A stretch of 64,000 bases of DNA from Porogramme epimiltina (taxonomy: Eukaryota; Basidiomycota; Agaricomycetes; Polyporales; Polyporaceae), in the NCBI GenBank assembly GCA_900155495.1, contig FTLJ01000415.1:1-64000 (forward strand), written 5' to 3'. This document shows, piece by piece, positions 23,609 through 33,594 of this stretch. Every line of letters starts with the position of its first letter. Position 1 is the stretch's first letter. The position numbers and the translations under genes are program-made. Under the pieces are notes generated by a model. That model was not told the DNA's origin. It ran no database searches and saw nothing but the letters and a program-made list of their open reading frames with translations.

Positions 23609-25742
23609 ATGTGGCTACTGAACACCCATTCCGCCGAACTCAAGTTCTTCCCCGGACCAGGCGACGTCTTGGGCGGATACGCCATCCTCTCTCACGTCTG
23701 GGGCGATCCCGAAGAGGAGGACACATTCCAAAAGGTACGAGCTGCGGCTGAAGAGTGTAAACAAAACGCAGAGGTGGCTGCTTGGGGCGATGAAGACCTG
23801 CCAACTTTCTCGAATAGTCCCCGGGATCGTACGATCGCATCCATATCGGCCCAAGTTCAAGACCTAACAGGCCAAGTCCAAACTCACGATGCCCAAGTCC
23901 AGGACCTAACCGTCCAAGTCCGAACTCACGACGTCCAAGTTCAGGTCATCACAGCAGTGTTACAGCAACTTGACCCGACTATACCTGCTTCAACGCCCCA
24001 ACCTGGTAGCACTTCTACTCACGCGCAACGACGTGTACCCACCGTAGAGGGCGCGAGCGCCCCGATTGTCAGTTCTTTCTCGATCCCTCCCATGAATGCA
24101 CGCGACTGCGTGTCAGGAAAAGTCCGCAATTTCCTCATTACAGCGGAGGAGCACGGGTTCGATTGGGCATGGGCAGACACCTGCTGCATCGACAAGACGA
24201 GCAGTGCCGAACTCACGGAGGCAATCAACTCTATGTTTCTCTACTACACCCATTCCGACGTCTGCTATGTCTACCTCAGGGACGTAATTGCAGGCCAGTC
24301 CGACATGCACGTGGCGTTCATGCAAAGTCAGTGGCACGAGCGTGGGTGGACACTGCAGGAGCTCCTCGCCCCCAAGCATGTCATATTCATGGATAGGTAC
24401 TGGAAACGCCTGGGCACCAAGTACGAGCTCGCAGAAATCATGGATGAATACACTGAAGGTAGACCTCCAGCGAGTGTACTGCGGTTTGAGGTGGACCTTT
24501 CGGAAATGAGCATCGCAGCACGGATGTCTTGGGCCTCGCGCCGTAAGACGACGCGAGTGGAAGACCAGGCGTACTGCCTCTTTGGGCTCTTTGGAATCAA
24601 CATGCCGCCTCTGTACGGCGAGGGTACAAACGCGTTCTATCGTCTGCAGGAGGAAATTATGAAAACGTCCCCCGACACCTCTCTCTTTGCATGGTCGGAG
24701 TGCCCGATCGACGCGGGCAAACAAAGTCGTCGCCTTGCACTCCCAGCTGGTATTGTTGATAGTGAAACCCAATCGCCGTCCAACCCTGGTTGCCACCTCC
24801 TGGCGCCATCGCCGGATCATTTCATAAAGAGCGTCGTCTCCACAATCATCCTGAAAGGAACAACAGGGTCCAAAAAAGCCGATACAAACGTACGTCGCTT
24901 CAATTGTGTCTGAAGCTCGTCGACCAACCTATAGTTTAAACACCTCACAGGGAAGAAGGGTATCCTTCGCTATGACTCCATATGGCGTCCAGGCGTACCT
25001 CCCGTATATAGACCTTGGCAATGATTGCATTTTGGTGGACATTTTCTGCATCAACAGGACAGGCTCAGCAAGTCACCCCCTCTACTTGTTCCTACGAAGT
25101 GACGAGTCCACCGAAGAAGGTGAAGGGAACCCACGGCTCTATTATTGCCTGGCATACATACAATACTCGCGCGACAGTCCACAATATGCCCCTCAGAGAC
25201 GTCTTTTGTGTCCGGTTGAAGGCCACCTTGACTTCGAGCAGTGGAAGGAGATCTACATTTCTCCCCGGCCGCCATATCGCTCCAACTCCGCGTTACTCGA
25301 CGCCCATGAAAGATTATCTCGACTTTCCCTCGGGCCCTCACCGCCGTTCCGAATCAGGCCCTCGACGATTTCGGGCCTGCAACGCAGATATAGCCTCCGC
25401 CTCACCTCTATCGAGGGAGCACACACCCCATGGACTGGACACGCTCCGGTACGACTATACTTTAGCTTTCTGTGGAGCTCCGCCCACATGGTAGTTGTCG
25501 AGCTGGGCAGGTGCACACGTTCTCCAGTCACCGGACAGGACCTGGGCCCCCATTACGTCGTCGTCGGACCTTCTCTTCTACCTCCAACTTTTTTCGGGGC
25601 ATCTCACGATTGCGCAAAAGATCATGTTACAAATGGGTGCATTCGAGCGTTGAAAGACGGACAATATGAAGGATCGATCATTTTCAAGAGAAGCATCCTA
25701 GACGACCCTATGGGAGGGACATTGGAATTACTTGTATGTTGA
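23609..25742 (+). CDS. HET-domain protein, copy 3 (inverted)
   Basis: Exons 23609-24889 and 24951-25742 encode 690 residues; the 61-nt phase-0 intron matches copies 1 and 2 in position. HET motifs are GGYAILSHVWG (22-32), ADTCCIDK (189-196), YYTHSDVCYVYLRDV, RGWTLQELLAPKH, AARMSWASRR, EDQAYCLFGLFGINMP and DTSLFAW. The coiled-coil insert is longer than in the other copies. At residues 78-118 it contains two near-identical 14-residue units (QVQDLTGQVQTHDA and QVQDLTVQVRTHDV), suggesting in-gene repeat expansion. The C-terminal exon starts GRRVSFAMTPYGVQAYLP. No stops or frameshifts are visible. It is plus-strand, opposite to copies 1 and 2, but again converges on AlkB-like sequence, so the whole block was inverted. 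The function is inferred as cell-death signalling or non-self recognition. Confidence 0.86.
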
Positions 25743-25893
25743 AGCACAGAAGTACTTAGACCGTGTAAATCTCCCATACTCTAAAGCTCTACTTAGTACT
25801 GGGACACACGTTACAGAATGGTACATATGAGTACCCCGTACATTGGATGCTACATCTAATCTCTTGATGCTGCGCATCCTGTTCCTCACGCTC

Positions 25894-26390
25894 TCATAAT
25901 GCCGGGGGCACAACAACATCCACGCAGGCGAACAGCCAATGGAAAGCAACACTTACCCTAAGCCCGCGCTCGGTGATTGTGCTCGTATCGCTCCCAAGCG
26001 CATCCTCGACGAGGTCCCCGAGCCATCCTTCGATATCGCGTGACCATGCATAACGCGCGTCGTTCGTTATGACGAGCACGGATGAGGGGAGAGTCGGCGT
26101 AGACGCCCGCAGGCGCGATGGGGGAGAAGAGCAGGGCGTGGATCGCGGCGGGGAGGACGGGCCGGAGGAGCATAGAGAGTTCGTCCAGTAGGGAGGTGAG
26201 GAAGGGTGAAAGACAGGCTAGTCTTGCGTTGGGGTCCGAGGAGGAAGGGCTGCGCTCGAACAGCATGACTTCATATGCGACGATGTCTGTGAGGGAGGTG
26301 GTGTGCAATTTAGTCGAAGCGCTTCACGGCAGGAGAGGGTTTGGGTCGAAGTAGAGTCCAGGGACGGGTGGGGCCGATTGTCGCGCCAAG
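25894..26390 (-). pseudogene. Degenerate AlkB-like dioxygenase, copy 3
   Basis: Minus-strand translation recovers pieces of the intact AlkB-like protein in order but in different frames. They are TRPWTL (for PIPGLFF), TDIVAYEVMLFERSPSSSD, PFLTSLLDELSMLLRPVLPA, HALLFSPIAPAGVYA, then VITNDARYAW and RGLRVSVAFHWLF. The block between VYA and VITN, which holds the HxD iron ligands, is deleted. WTHGI has become WSRDI, so the distal iron His is also lost. Frameshifts separate the N-terminal and C-terminal parts. Loss of all three metal ligands means no dioxygenase activity is expected. It converges on HET copy 3 with a gap of about 150 bp, the same arrangement as in copies 1 and 2. Confidence 0.82.
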
Positions 26391-26510
26391 AAGAGTGATG
26401 GGCACCGTGGAATTGCCCTACTACTCGGGGGAACAGGCTGTGCGTTTTCGTTGGCTGCGTTGTTCTCCACGCATGTCGCCATCGTTGTAGTAGTGTCTAT
26501 GGGAGCACTG

Positions 26511-27022
26511 TTACAGTGAACTTGAGGCCCTGCGCTCGGCTTGAGGGAAAGTGGAAGGGAGCCTCAGGCTGGGGACCGAAGAGCGATTGTTGCGAAGATC
26601 GCGGCATATATAGCCCGGGTTGGCGACCTCGCGCGAGCCGCGATTGCGGACGGGGACACATATTCCGCGCGCGGAAGCCATCGCGGGCCACGGCTGCCCG
26701 AAGATCTCGTCGAGCTCCTCGAGCGTGCGCCCGCGCGTCTCGACGCCGAACAGGAACCACAGCACCGACGCGCACACGTCCCAGACGACGAACACGAAGT
26801 AGTACTTGTACCCCCAGCGCTGCAGCCCGACAGCGTTCGCGAACGTGTTGACGAATCCCGCCGCGTTCGAAATGAGGATGTGCACTGTGGTCGGGGAAAG
26901 GAGGCGGCGGTGCGTGGCGAGTAAGTGGTGGGGTGCAGCATGCTCTGGAAAAAAAAGTGGAGGACGCACCAGCCATGCCCTTGGCGCGCATGCGCTGGTC
27001 GAGCACCTCGGCGCAGTGGGAA
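26511..27022 (-). pseudogene. 3' fragment of the MFS sugar transporter
   Basis: On the minus strand this encodes CAEVLDQRMRAKGMAG, an intron with intact GT and AG, then HILISNAAGFVNTFANAVGL, YKYYFVFVVWDVCASVLW and ETRGRTLEELDEIFGQ. This is nearly identical to the last two exons of the transporter at 9,238-11,334. Upstream of the CAEV codons the sequence jumps, near 27,022, straight into a copy of that transporter's promoter region. About 1.8 kb covering helices 1-10 is therefore missing. The C-terminal tail after the last motif has diverged. It cannot encode a working porter. Confidence 0.85.
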
Positions 27023-27400
27023 GTCTACCGGAGGCTTGCGGGTTGCCAAGTTAGGCGTGGAGCGGAGAGTCTACTTGAGAGGGAAGGCGCGTCTTCTGAT
27101 GAGGGTCACAGGAGAGCGGGCAATCGAGTGCGCGATGGGGTACTGCGTCGTTCGATATGCCTGTGGCCTTTGAGACCAGTGCTCCATCGGTCATTCAGTG
27201 CGAGCGACAGCTCGGACCGTGTGTTGGAATGTACGCTCCCGAGTCATCGTGACCTCGAAAAGCCGTAAGCACTGACGAGAACCAACATGTTGAGATAGTG
27301 GGTGTTCTTGAACTCCTCTGAATGTCGGTTATCGCAAATGTATCCTTTCTACGCGTCTGTTAATATGCAGATTTCGTATCAGTCTGGCCCAGAGTGCGAT
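27023..27400. repeat. Inverted copy of the sugar-transporter upstream region (about 8,725-9,110)
   Basis: Long matching runs are visible between this stretch and the reverse complement of about 8,725-9,110. One example is the run reading CTTCTGATGAGGGTCACAGG followed by AGAGCGGGCAATC. Similarity continues, with substitutions, to about 27,400. The TATATATA of the original lies just outside the copied part. This is the right end of the third duplicated block. Confidence 0.75.
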
Positions 27401-27996
27401 ACGAGATGAAGGACACCTACCACTGGCAGTATGTCAACTGTCAAAGCCTCCTTCATTCCGAATAGTAATGTTACATGACGAGAAATGGCCCTGAGCGAAA
27501 CGAGGTATGAACAAGCAATGTCTGACTCACCCCTGAAGTTTGAGCCGGGCATGGTTGCATTCGGGAGCGGCCAGGAAGAGCAGTCGTCGACGTTCATCGA
27601 TGACGTATGCAGCTTGGAGGTCCTTTCCTCAGTAAACGCCCGTTACCCTCAAACGCGGTCACGTGTACGCGCGTATGACCGCCTCCACAACGCGTCTCGT
27701 ACGACGGCGACTACACATCATTGCGCGACCGTCATGGAAGTCATGTTTAGTGTCACCTCAGTGCCATTCATATGTGCCTCCCTCAAAAACCGGGGTTCTA
27801 ATTAGAGGGCCACGTTGGCAGAGCCGTGTGCTGCCGATCCGGCAGGGCATCATGCGAAGGCTTCGTGCATGCTGCGCGTTAGCATGTCAGCGCTGATGTA
27901 CTCAACCCATGTTTCAAGGGTATTTATAGTGACTGCTAGAGGTGCATCTTCATCCTGTATCATTCTTCCTTCACTCCGTCCGTTCCAAGAGCTCTA
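27401..27996. other. Intergenic region
   Basis: About 600 bp to the right of the duplicated block. Short open frames on both strands show no family motif. A TATTTATA near 27,920 is a possible TATA for the next gene. Nothing else was seen. Confidence 0.35.
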
Positions 27997-28742
27997 ATGT
28001 ACTTAGCTTCGGGTCGCCCAACGTCCTCGCCGCAGAGTAAAACCGTAGTGGCAACACCAAGAGGGATCTCTCCAAACAGCAAGGTCACTCTCACTACATA
28101 TGTACGTGTAAGGCAGATACCATACAAGAGACCCCGAGAATCGAGCTCACTCACTACTAGGAAGCAGCTCTCGCCAACTCCATCCAGCTCCTACCCACTC
28201 GCATCCTCGACGACTGGATGCGCCAGCGCCCCACCACCTCCCCCGTCCTTCCGGATGACCTCAACTCGTTCACCCTCGTCGCCCTCCGCAGCCTCCTGAA
28301 ACGCGCGGTCGACAGCGGGCGCTCAGGAGCCGCCGAGCAGGAGCTTCTGGTGCTTCTGGCGGCCCCGGGCCCGTACGAGCTCTGGATGAACCGCCAGGAA
28401 CTGTGCGACGCGCTGCGGCGGCTCGCAGAGGAGATAGAGGGCTCAGGGTCGAGCGCTGGCTCTGACGAGAGCGGGAGTGTCGGGGGCGAAGGTTCATCTT
28501 GTGGGCCGGACTTCGCCCCTTTTGCTCCCGCGCTTAGGGACATGCTGGAGGTGAACGAAACGCAAAGATGGGAGGCCCACCGGCGACGCGCGGAGGGTTC
28601 GCTCGAAGAGATGAACGGTGATGGGCGTACCACACTACGGATGTATGGGGAGTACATGAATGCCTTCAACGGCTTGTTTGACAGCACTCGGGACGCTGAG
28701 CGCCCAGGAAGCCGGGCAGGTGACCGACGGGCGTGCCTGTAA
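27997..28742 (+). CDS. Uncharacterised acidic protein
   Basis: Exons 27997-28101 and 28161-28742, with a 59-nt intron (GTACGT donor, CTAG acceptor, phase 0), give 228 residues. I do not recognise a family. Residues 1-35 are Ser/Thr-rich. Residues 36-105 look mainly helical (ANSIQLLPTRILDDWM, then SFTLVALRSLLKRAVDSG). Residues about 110-145 are Gly/Ser/Glu-rich linker, followed by another helical part (FAPALRDMLEVNETQRWEAH). There is no signal peptide or membrane segment. Support is the splice pair that opens a continuous frame and the coding-like composition. The start could be an internal ATG at 28,218. Confidence 0.5.
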
Positions 28743-28889
28743 GGTTCGCCGGGCAGGTTTCGAGGAACTCAACTTCCGTGGTCGCCTTTTGGAGGGAACG
28801 TGGGTGTCTATTAATACAAAGGCTTGTACAGACCTGACCGAGGGTAGGGATACATGGGAGACGCTGTCTGAGCCGCAGGGGTGGTAGGT
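28743..28889. other. Convergent 3' intergenic region
   Basis: Short interval between two convergent stop codons; no gene. Confidence 0.3.
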
Positions 28890-30799
28890 TCAGCGGCTCT
28901 CGACATGGATCGCGCTTTCTTTGTCGCTCGCGCCATCCGGGACCGGCGCGTGCACCTCCTCCTCGATCCGCTTCTGTTGCTCCGCGCGGACCTTGTCACC
29001 TTCGAACACTATCGTGGAGGAGTCAGCGACCGACAACGACGGAGGGAGAAGCATCAAACGTACGGAAGGCAAGCTCTTCGAGCGAGCGGTTGGACGTTTC
29101 GGGGAAGAGGAACCAGACGAAGACGACCTCAAACAAGAGGAACACGCAATAACTGATATAGTACTTCCAGCCTACGCAATCACGGGTCAGTTTATTCTTG
29201 GCACAACAAGGGAGCACGAACGTACCGGCGTTGTTGATGCCAATCGGGTTTACGAACTGGTTGAAGAAACCGGCAGCACGGCCCCACCACTGGAAGACAG
29301 CAATGCCCTTGGCACGTGCGTGGAACGGGAAGAGCTCGACGAGATACGCTGCATGCGGATGTCAGCTTGAATCACGAAAAGAGGCTGCGAGCAAAGGGAC
29401 ACGCACTGTAGGTGAGCGCGTTGAAACCCATGTTGTACGCGGGGCTGTACAGGAAGATGAACGCGATGACTGCACGCGAGGCCGCCTGGCTGTTCGTCAG
29501 CGCGTACCGCGCGCTCGCGATTGTCCAGCCGGTGAAGATGAGCGTGAGCGACACCGTGCAGACCATGTACGCGGTACGCCGGCGCATCTTCGGCACGGTG
29601 AGCGCAAGCGTCGTGCCGTTGATGAAGCCCCAGCACGTCATGGCGAGGTTGATGAGGTTCTTCGTCCGGTCATCGTGCACACCGACATTGTCGAGGATGC
29701 GCGCGAGGAAGTAGGATGTGAGGCCGTTCCCGGACCACTGCGTCGCGAGCCCGAGGAACGAGCAGAGCAGGAGCCGCTTGCGCATCCCTGGCGCGCGCAC
29801 GAGCTCGCGCCACGACCCTTGGGCTTGTTCCTTCTCGAGCTCGAGCGTCTTCTCGATCTCCGCGAACTCGAGCCGCACAAACTCGGAGTTGAGGTCGCCT
29901 TCTGCGTGGTACTTGGCGAGTATCGAGTACGCCTCGTCGCGTCGACCGTGGGCGATGAGCCAACGGGGGGACTCGGGGAGGAAGCCGATGAAGAGTATTT
30001 GGAGCATGGAGGGGACGACTTGCAGAATTGACGGGATACGCCACCCCCAGTTGGTGGGGAGTCGGAACGTTCCGAGGGTGACACCAGCGGCGACGATCGC
30101 GCCAATGAACCAGGAGGCGTTGAAGAGCGATCCCATGCGTGCACGTTCTTTGGGGTATGCAAGCTCACCAATCATGGACGACGCCGCTACGATGGCAAAG
30201 GGGATTCCAAAGCCCAGCAGGAAGCGCGCGATGACAAACATTGCGACTATGAGGAAAATATGCGGTCGGACACGTGAATATCGGGAAGAGAAAATGATCG
30301 ACGTACAGTTCTGTGAGGCAGTTTGTAATGCGGCACCAATCATCATAATGATGCTTCCAAAGAGAATCGCCCATCTGCGTCCCATCTTGTCCGTGACGAA
30401 GGGCACGAATGGCAGAGAACAGATTGAGCCGAGAGAGTATAGGGCAGAGAGAAGCCCGAGAATAGTGGATCTTGGATGGTTGAAGACTAGAACAGGGTCA
30501 GGATCACAGTCGCCATGGCCCGAATTCTGTAGACATACACGCATCCCAAGTGGGCACAGCCTGGAGGCCATTCATCATGGAAGAGTCAAATCTGTCGTGT
30601 AAGGCCTTCGTGATCAGTGCCGTATGATCGCTAGTAAGGGGAATGTGAAGGCTCACCCACTGGTCATCTCGATCCCAATGCATGTTGGGAACATGATGAA
30701 GTACAGTAAGCGCAAGTTACGCTTCCTATACCACGAAACCTGGTCCTCGCGAACGAGTTGCACTAGCTGAGGCTCGCTTCCACTTGCGCCGACTGCCAT
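28890..30799 (-). CDS. MFS sugar transporter 2 (lactose-permease-like)
   Basis: Seven exons (30799-30657, 30591-30539, 30486-30307, 30246-29407, 29348-29226, 29171-29064, 29008-28890) encode 521 residues; all phases agree. Family motifs are SGFDSSMMNGLQAVPTW in helix 1, FFNHP across intron 2, DKMGRRWAI, RFLLGFGIPF, PESPRWL, AYLVELFPFHARAKGI-like YLVELFPFHARAKG, and PETSNRSLEEL after helix 12. These are the marks of fungal lactose/hexose permeases with 12 membrane helices. The tail is charged (QQKRIEEEVHAP). It is distinct from the transporter at 9,238 and not part of the duplicated block. A TATATA on the minus strand at 30888-30893 lies about 90 bp before the ATG, which favours the ATG at 30,799 over the upstream one at 30,880. 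The substrate is not determined. Confidence 0.9.
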
Positions 30800-32299
30800 C
30801 TCGACCAAAGGCTCGCTGTGAGGGTGGGAGAATGATGGCCTACGGGAGACGAGGGCTGGAGGAGAACGCCTGAGGAGCACCTGAGCATATATACTCCATA
30901 GACTGGCAGCACGCTACCCACTAGGTCCGGCGTATACACCTCGCCTCAACGGCGATGTCGTACGTGATCCAGAGAATCTCCGGTAAGCTTCCTTGGCGTA
31001 CAGTTTTAGTCTACGATGGGAAGTGTAGGTCGGCCACACAGTGATAGGCGCACCTGCAATGAATGTGATGAGCACTGGGATATCGTGGGATGGAGCGCAT
31101 TGCGGCGCCCGTGACTTACTGCTCTCGCTAGGGAACCCTCTCTCCTGATCATCCGCACCGGCTTCTTTGCAGGTTTCGATAGTGGTCATGGGAGGCCAGG
31201 CGGGAAAATGTCGGTAGTGGACCCCGTGCGGGGCGGCGAGTGGGTGGCTTCTTGGCATTCGGTGCTAGAACACCATTCCGCCCCCTCAGGCTGTTCCCCT
31301 CAGATTCCTGCTGTAAACGAGTTCCCAGAGCTAGTCTATCACATCCCCGCATTCGAAGAGTGATGGGCCCTGGGCTTTCACATAGAATCGCCACCGAGGG
31401 TGAAGGCAGGCGTTGACTCGGAACAATTCAATATGCTGTTAGACGTTCGGAAGCTTTGGATTGCTGGTAGGAGTTGCGGGGAGCCGACGGGCTAATCGAT
31501 CCTTCCTCATTGCTTCGTCCTCGAGGTAGAAGGCTGCGTGGGGATTGTATGTATGAGCACGGATAGCATGTGCGGCCGAAGAAAGTACTCATAGGGCCGA
31601 ATTAAGCTCACTCACTGGGATCAACGACAGTTATACATAGCAGGCCTGTGCCGTCACGGCACGACTTGTAGCTTCCTAAGAGGGAATTCGACAACTGCTG
31701 TGCTGTATGAGGTGTTGACATCTGTCGGCGTCACTGGCCTCACTTCTAAGACGGTTTCGAATGAGAAATCTCGCAGTTAAAGCTCGAGTTTACGTGGACG
31801 CTATAGAGCCCACAGTTTACCTTGTAGCTAGGTGGGACGTCTTGAGGAACACATTGCTCCGTGGAACAGGGACAATTCACCGACGAATGTTCCTTTGTGG
31901 AGCGCGGCGGAACTCAGCGATCGTCTCGAATGAATTCAAGGATCTTCTGCATTAGATGGCTAGAGATAGACCATGAACGTTATGTTGGACTGATTTTCCG
32001 CTGGAAGAAAGCAGCCAAAGAGTACCTATAAGCTCTTGCGAAACCCGCTGGCAGGGGAAGGAGTCAAAGAGGATAATCAAGTTGAACCTGAACCGAGCCG
32101 GGCCGACGGCATGACGCGAGGCGACCACCATATCGAGCGAACGCGTCTGGGCCGTTATGGGCGCCAACGCGTTCCTCGTCTCTTGACTAACGCCACCTCG
32201 CCTCTTTCTCTCTGCTTCTCCCTATCTCCTCCCTTCTCGTTGCCGCACCGACTCCTCACCTCCTAGGACCGCTTACCCCACCCTTAACGAGTTTCCAAG
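30800..32299. other. Intergenic region
   Basis: About 1.5 kb between the divergent transporter 2 and NEDD8 genes. It holds the TATATA at 30888-30893 for the transporter. A pyrimidine-rich tract at about 32,190-32,290 sits just before the NEDD8 ATG. No gene was supported. Confidence 0.4.
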
Positions 32300-32797
32300 A
32301 TGATGATCAAGGTCAAGGTGAGCATGCACTGTCTATGCACGTTTCCTGGAATCGCCACTGACCCTAATATCGCTCCTTGCTAGACCCTTACCGGCAAGGA
32401 GGTACGGAGATCCTCCAAAGATTGGCTAGAATGTGCTTTTATTAACATAGACCTACAATTGGATGGTAGATCGAGCTCGATATCGACCCTGAGGACCAGG
32501 TGCGCATCAATCTGACTCGTTGGACGTCTAGTACTGATGCTAGTATAAATATGCGTCTGTCTGCCGTACACCAGGTCTCTCGCATCAAGGAGAAGGTCGA
32601 GGAGCAGTCTGGTGTCCCACCGCCGCAACAGCGGTTGATCTTCGCTGGAAGGCAGATGTAAGTGGCGTATAAAGGAATATAGAGACACTTGCTGATCTGC
32701 ATGGGACAGGGCGGACGACAAGGTCGTCAAAGATTTCAACATCGCGGCGGGCGCGGTGCTTCACTTGGTTCTCGCTCTCCGTGGCGGCGCATGCTAG
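32300..32797 (+). CDS. rub1: NEDD8/Rub1 ubiquitin-like modifier
   Basis: Five small exons (32300-32317, 32384-32401, 32470-32499, 32575-32657, 32710-32797) encode 78 residues, the usual NEDD8 length. NEDD8 is conjugated to cullins by its own E1/E2 pair and activates cullin-RING ubiquitin ligases. Exon 1 gives MMIKVK, exon 2 TLTGKE, exon 3 IELDIDPEDQ. The last two give VSRIKEKVEEQSGVPPPQQR, LIFAGRQM and VLHLVLALRGG. It follows NEDD8 rather than ubiquitin in MxIKVKTLTGKE and IKEKVEE. Position 72 (ALRGG) is Ala, the residue that separates NEDD8 from ubiquitin. Two residues (AC) follow the di-glycine and must be removed by a NEDD8 protease before conjugation. The first three exons are only 18, 18 and 30 nt. 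Confidence 0.95.
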
Positions 32798-33594
32798 ATA
32801 CCCTCCCCGCATTTCCGACACCTGCCACCCGGGTGGCTCTTCCCTACTCCTACAATGTAATGTCTTACACGATCGACGGCTAGGCGGCATCGGGAAGGTC
32901 GGGGAAGAAGAGGCAGAGACACGACAGAAGTTTCAATGGTGTATTTCGCAGTACGTTGTATCCATGTTAGACCCCCTCTCAAAGCTGCTTTCATTGCTTT
33001 TGTGCGTACGCCCACGCGCCTACGTCCGTGGCAATCGGGTTCTTTGGTTGTATTCTCATAAGTACCTACACACTCCATCTACGAGGACCATCTACCATGA
33101 GTGTTATTAGTACGATACGTTCAGACATAATGGTGTAACAGCTATCGATCACAATGAGCCCAGGTAAGCGCCACCTTCACTAGTATGTGGGCTGTGCATT
33201 GGCTGTATGCGCTCATCGAAAGTTGTATGGGCTTCGTGTGCGCATAGGTCAGCGCAGAGGGCGTGCATGAGAGATCTTCCCCTACCTTCAACGTACGAAT
33301 GCAAACTTATGATATCCCGCCATTAATGCGTAGCTTGATATGGGGATCCATGTCGCGTATATCTTTTTGCACTCGCTCATGTCCCTCAGGCTCATGGAGT
33401 AATGACAATGCTCAACATTCTCACTAGAATACAATTGCACCGCCCTTAGGGCGTGCACGATCAATAGCTATCCCTCTAGACTCCCACGCCAACAGCATGA
33501 AGAACGATATGAATGGAGCAAAAAATAGGGAAAGCGACTCTTCTACATCTACCCCTCCTTCACATAACCCATCTCACTTACTCTTCAACTACGT
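32798..33594. other. Convergent intergenic region
   Basis: About 800 bp, AT-richer than average, between the NEDD8 and P450 B stop codons. No gene was seen. Confidence 0.35.
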
